Source of the DNA: an uncultured Flavobacteriaceae bacterium
GTDB taxonomy: Bacteria; Bacteroidota; Bacteroidia; Flavobacteriales; Flavobacteriaceae
Length of the DNA stretch: 64,000 nt
Direction of reading: 5' to 3'
Assembly: GCA_938029725.1 (NCBI GenBank)
Contig: CALHGE010000013.1
Location: 62,001 to 126,000, forward strand
The notes under the pieces were generated by a model. It was not told the origin of the DNA and did not search any database. It was given only the letters and a program-made list of their open reading frames with translations. Below, piece by piece: positions 1 to 7,024 of this stretch. Every line of letters starts with the position of its first letter. The first letter of the stretch is position 1. Position numbers and translations under genes: made by a program.

Positions 1-1
1 T

Positions 2-328
2 ATTCTTAGATTGCCTGGGCAGTTATACGAACATAAAAAAGGGAATATTATCAGCAATGTATACACTTTTAAATTGGTCAATAAAACTACTCAAGATGTG
101 AACGATGTAAACTTTAAACTGCTTTCGCACAAAGGAGTAGTAAAATTGGTTCGGAATGAAGATTTTCAAGTAGCAGCTCAAGACTTGGCAGAAGGCACTT
201 TATTTATTGAAATAAATAATGCCGCAATTAAAAGCGACAAGGAAAAAATAAAAATTGGAGTGTATAGTGGTGATGAATTAATAGAAACGACGATAACCGC
301 ATTTTTGGCACCAAGAAGTTATAAGTAA
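2..328 (+). CDS. ccoG: Cytochrome c oxidase accessory protein CcoG/FixG, C-terminal part (5' end outside window)
   Basis: The reading frame is open from the first bases and ends at 328, so only the last ~108 residues are present. The start (I-L-R-L-P-G-Q-L-Y) matches the R-x-P-G-x-L-Y stretch that follows the ferredoxin-like part of CcoG. The rest looks like the Ig-like C-terminal domain of the FixG family: beta-rich, with an I-E-I-N near the middle and a short charged tail. CcoG is a membrane-bound Fe-S protein that helps supply copper during cbb3 oxidase assembly. The downstream fixH-like gene supports the call, since the two are adjacent in most cco clusters. A TTG near base 11 could be read as a start but would be internal to the domain. 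The family call is firm; the truncation is only the window edge. Confidence 0.85.
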   Translation: MLRLPGQLYEHKKGNIISNVYTFKLVNKTTQDVNDVNFKLLSHKGVVKLVRNEDFQVAAQDLAEGTLFIEINNAAIKSDKEKIKIGVYSGDELIETTITAFLAPRSYK

Positions 329-487
329 GGCCTTTGCACAAAGCATTACCTAAGCTGGTAAGGGGTTGAGTTCGCGATCCAAACTAAAAGATTGCATCGC
401 GGCAAGCAATGATCAAATACATATATTCTTGCCCGAATTTATAATGAGCCTAGAGCGATAACAGGAATAATACTAAATAATCTATTT

Positions 488-934
488 ATGAAAATAAACT
501 GGGGAACAGCAATCGTAATAACATTTCTAGCCTTCATTAGCTTTATTCTATTCTTCGTAGTGAGCATGAGTATGGATGATCGAGCTAACCATGATTTGGT
601 TACCGAAGAATATTATAAGGCAGAATTGGGCTACCAGAAAGAAATCGACGCCGAGAATAATGCTACTAAAAATTCGGTACCTCTTACTATAAAAAAAACT
701 ACTGAAGGCTTGGTTTTAAAATTTCCTGAGGCTATCGATTATACATCCATAAAAGGAAAAGTATCGCTATATAGACCCTCTAACAAACACTTAGATTTTG
801 ATTTAGACTTGGATCTATCAGAAACATATTTGCTCATACCTGAGAAACTTTTGTTAGCTGGTCGTTGGAATATTAAGGTGTTTTGGAACTACGAGGGAGA
901 AGATTATCTATTTAAAGAGCGTATTACCTATTGA
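488..934 (+). CDS. fixH: FixH/CcoH family cbb3 oxidase assembly protein
   Basis: 148 residues. One N-terminal membrane helix (about residues 7-27) precedes a periplasmic domain. Just after the helix come a V-S-M-S-M-D motif and a D-L-V-T-E-E-Y-Y-K-A-E-L-G-Y-Q stretch, both typical of Bacteroidota FixH (new subunits typically carry the YY...L.Y.. pattern). FixH/CcoH stays with the cbb3 oxidase during assembly. It lies 159 bp after the ccoG tail and 166 bp before the TauE-like gene, so it belongs to the 3' half of a ccoNOP-ccoG-fixH cluster. Its start is the only ATG ahead of the helix. No anomaly seen. Confidence 0.85.
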   Translation: MKINWGTAIVITFLAFISFILFFVVSMSMDDRANHDLVTEEYYKAELGYQKEIDAENNATKNSVPLTIKKTTEGLVLKFPEAIDYTSIKGKVSLYRPSNKHLDFDLDLDLSETYLLIPEKLLLAGRWNIKVFWNYEGEDYLFKERITY

Positions 935-966
935 AAAGAGAAACCAGATTTTAGAAAAGAATCAAG

Positions 967-1082
967 AGCCAAGAGAAGATAGTAAAGAGGAATAAAAATA
1001 TAGAGGCGATTGGGAGAAGACCAATTATAATAGTATGATTTAGGTTCTTCTTTATTTTCACTGCTCTTTACGCTCTCTTGCC
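967..1082. repeat. Imperfect inverted repeat between fixH and the TauE-like gene
   Basis: The arms lie at about 967-1000 and 1046-1082. The left arm and the reverse complement of the right arm share the blocks CAAGAGA and GTAAAGAG and an A-rich end, with several mismatches and small gaps. A transcript would fold into a long, leaky hairpin between the two genes. It may be a small intergenic repeat or a processing/attenuation element. No other copy was found by eye in this window. Confidence 0.4.
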
Positions 1083-1100
1083 TTATTTAAAAAACAAACA

Positions 1101-1805
1101 ATGCTTTTAGCTGCACTACTACTGGGTTTAATGGGAAGTCTACACTGCATTGGCATGTGCGGTCCTATTGCCTTTATGCTTCCTGTAGATAGAACAAATA
1201 ACTATAAGAAATTCGGACAGATATTCATTTATCATTTTGGCAGATTATTGGCCTACGGTAGTATTGGACTGGTTTTTGGCTTGCTAGGAAAAGGACTTTA
1301 TATCTTCGGAATGCAGCAAAAGCTATCCATCGCAACTGGTATTTTGATGATTCTTATCGTGCTAATTCCTTATAAAACCTTTAGCAAATACAATTTATCC
1401 AAACCTATTTATAGGCTAATGTCAAGGGTTAAAAATCGATTGGGACAAGAATTGAAAAAGAAATCACCTGATACATTTTTAACAATAGGCTTTTTAAACG
1501 GATTTCTTCCTTGTGGTTTAGTATATATGGCGCTGTTTGGAGCAGTAGCTATGGGTAACCCAGCAGAAGGAAGCTTGTATATGCTTCTCTTTGGTGCGGG
1601 AACAATTCCTCTAATGACCGCCACTATTTATTTTAGCGAGTTTTTAAAAGGAGCTGCCCGTAAAAAAGCACAAAGACTAATTCCGGTTTTTGTTATTTTA
1701 ATAGGAGTACTATTTATTCTAAGGGGTTTAGGCTTAGGTATTCCCTACCTATCTCCGAAACCTACTGTAGAATTAGTAACCAGTGCCATAGAATGTCATG
1801 AGTAA
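1101..1805 (+). CDS. Sulfite exporter TauE/SafE-like membrane protein of the cbb3 cluster
   Basis: 234 residues with about six hydrophobic segments. Residues 9-22 carry the G-x-x-G-S-L-H-C-x-G-M-C-G-P motif (H15, C16, C20) typical of the TauE/SafE (urease accessory UreH-like) proteins next to ccoI/ccoG in Bacteroidota and Proteobacteria. A second family motif, G-F-L-N-G-F-L-P-C-G-L-V-Y, lies near residues 130-145. In this context the protein is thought to handle copper or thiols for cbb3 oxidase maturation; that role is inferred from neighbours, since the family name comes from distant sulfite/organoanion exporters. It is 15 bp upstream of the next gene, probably co-transcribed. Confidence 0.75.
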   Translation: MLLAALLLGLMGSLHCIGMCGPIAFMLPVDRTNNYKKFGQIFIYHFGRLLAYGSIGLVFGLLGKGLYIFGMQQKLSIATGILMILIVLIPYKTFSKYNLSKPIYRLMSRVKNRLGQELKKKSPDTFLTIGFLNGFLPCGLVYMALFGAVAMGNPAEGSLYMLLFGAGTIPLMTATIYFSEFLKGAARKKAQRLIPVFVILIGVLFILRGLGLGIPYLSPKPTVELVTSAIECHE

Positions 1806-1819
1806 AAACCCTAGTTCAA

Positions 1820-2311
1820 ATGAAACCAATACCTAATGATATCGTTTTAAGACCGCGGTTTCAATTCGAGTTGTCAGGCACTAAGGAAGAATTGTTGCAA
1901 TCTTTTGAAAAATCACAAGTTGAACCTTTCTTAGTACAACGATTAGATGAACATATATTTATTAAGTTCAACGAAAATAATCACCACTTTTGGTCACCAC
2001 AGCTACATATCGAAATTGACGAAATAGATATAAAAAACAGTAAACTCTACGGTGTTTTTGGGCCCAACCCTAGCCTTTGGACCTTTTTTATGTTTCTCCA
2101 CTTTGGGGTCGTTACGGTATTTATAATTTTAGGAATTTGGGCCTATTCAAGTGCCGCTTTAGACAAAACCTATGGGCTTCAACTAGGCCTAATGGCTTTT
2201 ATGGCTGTACTATGGTGTACGCTATATTTCTTTGGAAGAGCGGGCAAGCAGAAAGGAAAACCCCAGATGCAAGAATTGTACCGGTTTATGATCGATAATC
2301 TAACAAAGTGA
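1820..2311 (+). CDS. Small membrane protein of unknown function, 3' end of the cco cluster
   Basis: 163 residues. Residues 1-85 are soluble and mixed alpha/beta, with many charged residues. Two membrane helices follow at about 88-110 and 121-140, then a short basic tail. I do not recognise a named family. It follows the TauE-like gene by 14 bp on the same strand and ends 17 bp before the convergent nosY, so it is the last gene of the plus-strand unit. A role in respiratory enzyme assembly would be a guess from position only. The ATG at 1820 is the first in frame and gives a sensible soluble N-terminus. Confidence 0.6.
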   Translation: MKPIPNDIVLRPRFQFELSGTKEELLQSFEKSQVEPFLVQRLDEHIFIKFNENNHHFWSPQLHIEIDEIDIKNSKLYGVFGPNPSLWTFFMFLHFGVVTVFIILGIWAYSSAALDKTYGLQLGLMAFMAVLWCTLYFFGRAGKQKGKPQMQELYRFMIDNLTK

Positions 2312-2328
2312 ATCAAGGATTAAGCATC

Positions 2329-3111
2329 TTAAAAATCTTTCTTTTTAGAGGTGTAAACTAGTCTCCATATCGGTAAAATCGTCCATAAAATCAGCATGAA
2401 AATTGATAGTATCAATCCTTGATTAGTGCCGAAAAATTTCTTGAAGACTGCGCCGGTATACCCGAGTAAAGCTGAAATATCCAATTTTAAAAGAATCAAA
2501 GTCCGAGATAAATCTATGGGATTGAACATGCTTGCTACCAAAGAAAAGCTATCCAATGGGTATTCTTTAAAAATAATTAAAGACATTAGAAAGAGTCCGT
2601 CATAAATGACTGCTAAGAACAACCAGAGTAGCACAGCATAGCCGAAGCCCTTGATTTTATTTTCGTTAGAGAGCGCGATATTAAAAGACAAAGCTGTGAA
2701 GATCATCGTCAAAAAAGCTCCGGTTACCAAGAGCAAAGTAAAATCAAAAATAGCGTTACTTTTAAAGAGTCCGTAGAGTACAAACGGAATACCTAAACCC
2801 AATACCAAACTCATTGTCAATGAGCCAGCAACGCCTAAATATTGGCCTAAGAAAATGGAAGAACGTTTGATAGGTTGCGCTAATAAAAGTTCTGTGAATT
2901 CTTTTGAATTATAGAAATACATCACCCCGAAAATGGTTCCGATCAGGGGAACTAGGATGATAATAATGTTCATCAAAGTAATGACTGCTTTTGAAACATC
3001 ATTGTTCAAGAAAAGTAGTACAAACCCCAAAATAAGATAGAACAGAAAGTAGACATAACTCCATCTGCTGCGTATAAGGTCGTAAAAACTATATTTTAAT
3101 ATTTTAAGCAT
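2329..3111 (-). CDS. nosY: NosY, ABC transporter permease of the nos (N2O reductase maturation) system
   Basis: 260 residues, six predicted membrane helices, no extra domains. The sequence resembles ABC-2 type permeases of the NosY family, including the N-terminal L-K-Y-S-F-Y-D-L-I-R-S-R-W segment before helix 1 and an F-x-S-K-E-F-T-E-L-L-L-A-Q-P motif after helix 2. NosDFY together feed the maturation of the CuZ site of N2O reductase. Its start overlaps the end of nosF by 8 bp, indicating translational coupling. It is the last gene of the minus-strand nos operon and converges on the cco-side gene at 2311. No lesion seen in this gene. Confidence 0.88.
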   Translation of the reverse strand: MLKILKYSFYDLIRSRWSYVYFLFYLILGFVLLFLNNDVSKAVITLMNIIIILVPLIGTIFGVMYFYNSKEFTELLLAQPIKRSSIFLGQYLGVAGSLTMSLVLGLGIPFVLYGLFKSNAIFDFTLLLVTGAFLTMIFTALSFNIALSNENKIKGFGYAVLLWLFLAVIYDGLFLMSLIIFKEYPLDSFSLVASMFNPIDLSRTLILLKLDISALLGYTGAVFKKFFGTNQGLILSIFMLILWTILPIWRLVYTSKKKDF

Positions 3112-3814
3112 GGGCTGGTGTACTTGCTATGGCCGCTATGGCGTGTTCTAAATCGGTTTGGTTGGTCTTAGTCTTCAATTGTTCAATACTTCCCTTGAAA
3201 TAAATTTTACCTTCCAAGAGATAGACAATTTCATCAGCTACCTCGGCCACAAATTGCATGATATGCGATGTAATCAGAATCGTTTTTCCCTTCGCCTTTT
3301 CCTTTTGTATCAATTCTTTCAAATTTATTAAGGAGGCTGGGTCAAGTCCGGTTGTGGGTTCATCTAGGATAAGTAGCGGACAATCGAACATAAAGGCCAA
3401 AACAATGTTTACCTTCTGTTTTGTTCCTCCTGAAAGGGTAGAAAGTTTTTTGTCTAAAAAAGGTTCCAGTTGAAATAGTTCAATCAACTTCTTTTCTTCG
3501 CTAGGCATTTGTCGAAGGTCTTTAATCATTCGAATGAGTTCCTTCACTTTTAAGTTTCCTGGAAAATTTGCAATCTGAGGCAGGTAACCGATTTCTTGAC
3601 GGTATTTCCATTTTTTTTTAATAGATATCCCTGAAACAGCAATTGAACCTTTGTTTGAAACTACCATTCCTAAAATGCTCTTAATCAGAGTTGTCTTTCC
3701 AGACCCATTTGGACCTAATACGGCAAAAATTCCACCTTTATCAATATTCAAGTCTAGGCCTTTGAGTACTTCGTTCTTTCCAAATTTTTTATATAGATTT
3801 TCAACTTGAATCAT
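3104..3814 (-). CDS. nosF: NosF, ABC transporter ATP-binding protein
   Basis: 236 residues, a single ABC ATPase domain. The Walker A loop G-P-N-G-S-G-K-T-T is at residues 34-42, the signature L-S-G-G-T-K-Q-K near 125-132, and Walker B L-L-I-L-D-E-P-T-T-G-L-D-P near 145-157, followed by the switch His in I-T-S-H-I-M. NosF powers the NosDFY maturation complex at the cytoplasmic side of the inner membrane. It overlaps nosY (8 bp) and nosD (4 bp). All catalytic motifs are intact, so this gene does not share the damage seen in nosZ and nosD. Confidence 0.9.
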   Translation of the reverse strand: MIQVENLYKKFGKNEVLKGLDLNIDKGGIFAVLGPNGSGKTTLIKSILGMVVSNKGSIAVSGISIKKKWKYRQEIGYLPQIANFPGNLKVKELIRMIKDLRQMPSEEKKLIELFQLEPFLDKKLSTLSGGTKQKVNIVLAFMFDCPLLILDEPTTGLDPASLINLKELIQKEKAKGKTILITSHIMQFVAEVADEIVYLLEGKIYFKGSIEQLKTKTNQTDLEHAIAAIASTPAHA

Positions 3815-5050
3815 AGCGCTTGTTTCATTAAGGGGTTTGCATCCAAAAGGTTATCGGGAGTAAACACAGGGGATACTTTTTCCGAAAAATCAATAATATC
3901 CATAAACAAACTACGCAGAAGCACAATGGTTTCAGGCGTCTTATTAACGATATAAGAAAACAATTTCACTGGGCGATATGGCACATCACCTACACCATTT
4001 TTATCTAAATCATATCCTGTATAATCACTCCAGTAGTTTTGATTGAATACGTTGTCGTTCAACCTACTATTATACGAAATATCAAATGAATTGTACAAAA
4101 AATTATTTTGGGTAAACGTATTGGCATAACAAGCACCAAGTACTTTAACCGCCCATCCGTTTTTGATAAAGTCGTTGTTTTTATATAAGATACGGTTTGA
4201 ACCTTCAATGTTAATTCCTATGGTATTTTCTTCAAAAGTATTACCAGATATTTCTGCATCATTAATTTCCTTGAGAAGCATTCCAAAGGCTGCGGTTCCC
4301 CAATTTTTTCGAAATATATTCCCTATCATTTTTATGCGTTTAGAAAACATAACAGCTACTCCTGCCCCATTATTCTCAAAAGTATTATTGGTATACACAT
4401 CATCATTTGAAAACATAAAATGTAATCCGAAGCGCAAGTTATTCGTACTTGAATTATTGTTTATAATAACCTTATCAGAAAACTCTAAATAAATACCGTC
4501 TCGCACACCTTGTACGATATTGCGATCGACCTCAACATTATGAGAGTACCACAATTGTATTCCATTGCCAGAATTATACTCATCTACCGCATCTCCGATA
4601 ATTTTGTTATTATATACCTTACCGTTGTTTGATTTTTCTAAATAAATTCCGAAGAACAACTTTTCTAGAACCACGTTTTGAATCAAGAAATTTTCACTTT
4701 TCACTACACGAATAGCGGCGTAATCAGTGGTGTAACTTGTACCCACATTTATGATGAAAAGTCCGTCTATAGTGACATTGTCCGAAACGATTCGAATAAT
4801 TTCACCCTGGTCTTCTCCATCAATTACTGGGTAGTTTTCGCCTAATAAAGTCAAGGGTTTATCGATACGGATATTAAACTCTTTGTATGTTCCTTTTTTT
4901 ATTAAAAGCGTATCAAATTCGGAAGCTATAGCCACACCTTGAGATATCGATTTTAGCTCACAACCAGGGCATATTGTTATTGTTTTTTGCAAAAAGCGAA
5001 GTTTCTGCAAATAACATAACAGTCAAAATGAGGTACGGTAAATATTTCAT
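3811..5050 (-). CDS. nosD: NosD, periplasmic copper-maturation beta-helix protein, with an apparent frameshift after the signal peptide
   Basis: The long body (about 395 residues to 3811) is a right-handed parallel beta-helix with repeated N-x-I/F ladders, as in NosD/CASH-domain proteins. It opens with T-I-T-I-C-P-G-C-E-L-K-S-I, a typical Bacteroidota NosD N-terminus after cleavage. No ATG with a signal peptide precedes it in its own frame. In another frame the ATG at 5050 encodes a clean signal peptide, M-K-Y-L-P-Y-L-I-L-T-V-M-L-F-A-E-T-S-L-F-A-K, and overlaps the upstream stop as TAATG. The two frames meet in a run of six A (minus strand, 4983-4988). Removing one A gives S-L-F-A-K-T-I-T-I-C-P-G-C and restores one continuous protein. 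So this is either a real frameshift, a length-variable homopolymer or a read error. Without repair the body would start at a weak TTG (5010) and lack export. Confidence 0.85.
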
Positions 5051-5343
5051 TATCGAATGATCAAAAATTTAGAATTCTCGTTGGCCTTTACCCAATGTTT
5101 TTCTTCTTTAGCAAAACTAAAGTGCTGTTGTTTTTTTAGGTGAAATGTGTCTCCCTTGATATGGAAAAAAATATCACCTTCCAAAACAATCAATTGCGCA
5201 TCTGCAGGAGATCTGTGTTCAGGAAAAATGGCATCTTTTTCTAAACTAATACTCAAGATTTCTAATGTTTTGTTATTGACAAGTTTCTGAACCTGCAGTT
5301 TATCAAATGCTTGTGATGCGATAGTGTTGTTTACGGTGTACAT
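5050..5343 (-). CDS. Small cupin-like protein in the nos operon
   Basis: About 97 residues from the ATG at 5343. An in-frame start at 5382 is possible but overlaps the upstream gene by 26 bp. The fold signature is a short cupin barrel: a polar strand with F-P-E-H-R-S-P-A-D-A-Q-L-I-V-L-E-G-D (H and E placed as in cupin motif 1), then a second motif with F-H-L-K-K-Q-Q-H-F-S-F and H-W-V. No enzymatic function can be named; small cupins of this sort may bind a metal or sense a ligand. Such genes recur in flavobacterial nos clusters between nosL and nosD. Its stop overlaps the nosD signal-peptide ATG (TAATG). Confidence 0.65.
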   Translation of the reverse strand: MYTVNNTIASQAFDKLQVQKLVNNKTLEILSISLEKDAIFPEHRSPADAQLIVLEGDIFFHIKGDTFHLKKQQHFSFAKEEKHWVKANENSKFLIIR

Positions 5344-5356
5344 CTTATTTAGTGTA

Positions 5357-5851
5357 TTAGTTAGATTCATTGCCCTCATCATCTCTAAATTTTGAAGTGA
5401 TATGTGAGATATGAATGCGATAGATAATTGGTATCGTTGCTTTTTGCAGTCTGCTAGTAAAATCTTGAATAAACTTAGGTTTTACCCCATTGGTTGTGAC
5501 AATCGTATTTTGAACTCCTTCTGCAAACTTGTGCAAATATTTCTTTGCTGTACTGCCTTCTAGTTCTTCAAAACGACCATGAACCAAAATTGAACTCCAC
5601 TTTTGAATAGAATGAATATCATCTACCTGAAAGGCTACATCTTCATGCTTTCTCATGGCTTCTATCTTATGTCCTATTACCGAATAGCTTAGAATACTCT
5701 TCTCTTCTGCGTCATAAAAATAGGTCACTGGAACCACATAAGGACTGTTACCAAAAATATAAGCCAAACGACCTATATAATTGGAAGTCAATATTTTAAA
5801 ACACTCTGAAGTTTCTAATTTATCTATCATTATCTTTTTCTTGATTGTCAA
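5357..5851 (-). CDS. Pyridoxamine 5'-phosphate oxidase-family (split-barrel flavin-binding) protein
   Basis: 164 residues resembling the flavin-nucleotide-binding split barrel of the PPOX family. The pattern includes the N-terminal L-x-x-S-E-C-F-K-I-L-T-S-N-Y-I-G-R-L-A-Y segment, P-Y-V-V-P-V-T-Y-F-Y near residues 35-45, a G-H-K-I-E-A-M-R turn, and V-A-F-Q-V-D-D-I. This is the Nim/PPOX-like subfamily that usually binds FMN, F420 or haem; the cofactor cannot be told from sequence. It starts one base before the end of nosL, so it is in the same transcript. Its substrate is unknown. A role in redox handling around N2O reductase is inference from context. Confidence 0.75.
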   Translation of the reverse strand: MTIKKKIMIDKLETSECFKILTSNYIGRLAYIFGNSPYVVPVTYFYDAEEKSILSYSVIGHKIEAMRKHEDVAFQVDDIHSIQKWSSILVHGRFEELEGSTAKKYLHKFAEGVQNTIVTTNGVKPKFIQDFTSRLQKATIPIIYRIHISHITSKFRDDEGNESN

Positions 5852-6286
5852 TTATATTTTGAATCTAAGGACCAATTCATTCCAAGTATAAAGCTGTCCT
5901 TGATTTTTGGTTTGTGCTTTTTGAGCCGCTTCTTTGGTTGCAAAAGCTGTTAAAAATTCACCCATAGGGCTTGGTATGTTTTCGCTAATCAAGTAAGTAG
6001 CTTTTGTTGCATCAAGCGTCTCTCCTGGTGCATTGTAATCATTCACTAAAAAAAGAGCCACTTTATCTGCACGTATTTCCTTTAAGTTATTCAACATGCA
6101 TTCGGTTGCATCAAAAGTGTAGCTTCTCCCCTTTTTGGTCATATACTGTGCGGCGTGTTGTTTATCAACTATGGTCATACTGCAAAAGTGACACCCATCA
6201 GCACCATATGCGATAGTTTTTGGAGCATTAGTGCATCCTATAGCTATAAAGAAAAAGAGGGCTATAACAACTGCGTATGTTTTCAT
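5852..6286 (-). CDS. nosL: NosL, copper-binding lipoprotein for N2O reductase maturation
   Basis: 144 residues. A lipoprotein signal ends at C18 (F-I-A-I-G-C). The copper site pattern C-H-F-C-S-M is at residues 32-37 (C32, C35, M37), followed by the NosL-typical Y-M-T-K-K-G-R-S-Y-T-F-D-A-T-E-C-M. NosL delivers Cu(I) to NosZ during CuZ assembly in the periplasm. Its ATG overlaps the stop of the upstream membrane-protein gene by 4 bp (ATGA). All metal-binding residues are present, so the maturation partner looks intact even though nosZ itself is interrupted. Confidence 0.9.
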   Translation of the reverse strand: MKTYAVVIALFFFIAIGCTNAPKTIAYGADGCHFCSMTIVDKQHAAQYMTKKGRSYTFDATECMLNNLKEIRADKVALFLVNDYNAPGETLDATKATYLISENIPSPMGEFLTAFATKEAAQKAQTKNQGQLYTWNELVLRFKI

Positions 6287-6927
6287 GAGTTGGCTAATTT
6301 ATTTGATTCTTCAGTTGCTTGAAACTTACTGTTTTTCCATCCTAGAAGAAATGCAGCAATTGTTAGCATCATTCCTGTGAACATGAGCCAAGCTCCCGTT
6401 GACGGTAATGAAGTAACCTGAAAGTTTAGCATATCAGCTTTGCCAAAAAGTGGTGGGCTATATGACATGGGGGTGCCATCTGGGTTACTAAGTTTCATAA
6501 TTGCATTTGGGTCGAGATTAGTGCCGTAATCTACCATCCATGCATTGAAATCATACATGCCTAATACCCCTAGAATACTCATTAAAATGAACCAGCTTAA
6601 GAACCAATTGTGATTTACTTTTCTAAAATAACCTAAAAGGCCTATTAAAACCCCCAATACTACCATAACACTTATGACGATTGGAAAAGTGCTAAACTCC
6701 CACATCTCCTCTGCTTTAGGTAATGTACGCATGCCTATATAATGATTTAGTCCGTCTATGTTCTGTAAATCGAACTCATTCATATCACGAATACCATCGA
6801 TGTGAATATTCATACCTAAGGGTTCAGGGTATTGAGGTGCGCCCAACATAATGTTCCATAAGGGAAAGAGAAATAATCCCAACAAGAACAAAGGGCCTAT
6901 TATCATTATGACACTTGCTTTTTTCAT
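6283..6927 (-). CDS. Nos-cluster membrane protein of unknown function
   Basis: 214 residues with about four membrane helices (near residues 5-25, 80-102, 112-130 and 178-198) and a long exported loop between helices 1 and 2 containing H-Y-I-G-M-R-T-L-P-K-A-E. Proteins of this pattern sit directly downstream of nosZ in many Bacteroidota (clade II) nos clusters. They are thought to take part in electron delivery or maturation, but no biochemical function is established to my knowledge. The loop His/Met residues could bind copper or haem; that is inference. The gene is 97 bp after nosZ and overlaps nosL by 4 bp. Confidence 0.7.
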   Translation of the reverse strand: MKKASVIMIIGPLFLLGLFLFPLWNIMLGAPQYPEPLGMNIHIDGIRDMNEFDLQNIDGLNHYIGMRTLPKAEEMWEFSTFPIVISVMVVLGVLIGLLGYFRKVNHNWFLSWFILMSILGVLGMYDFNAWMVDYGTNLDPNAIMKLSNPDGTPMSYSPPLFGKADMLNFQVTSLPSTGAWLMFTGMMLTIAAFLLGWKNSKFQATEESNKLANS

Positions 6928-7024
6928 CTTTTAATTTTATAAGTTGATTGCAGGAGATTGTTAAAAAAGCGGGTTGATATATGGATGCAACCCGCTTTTC
7001 GTTAGAAACAATCACTAAAAAAAA

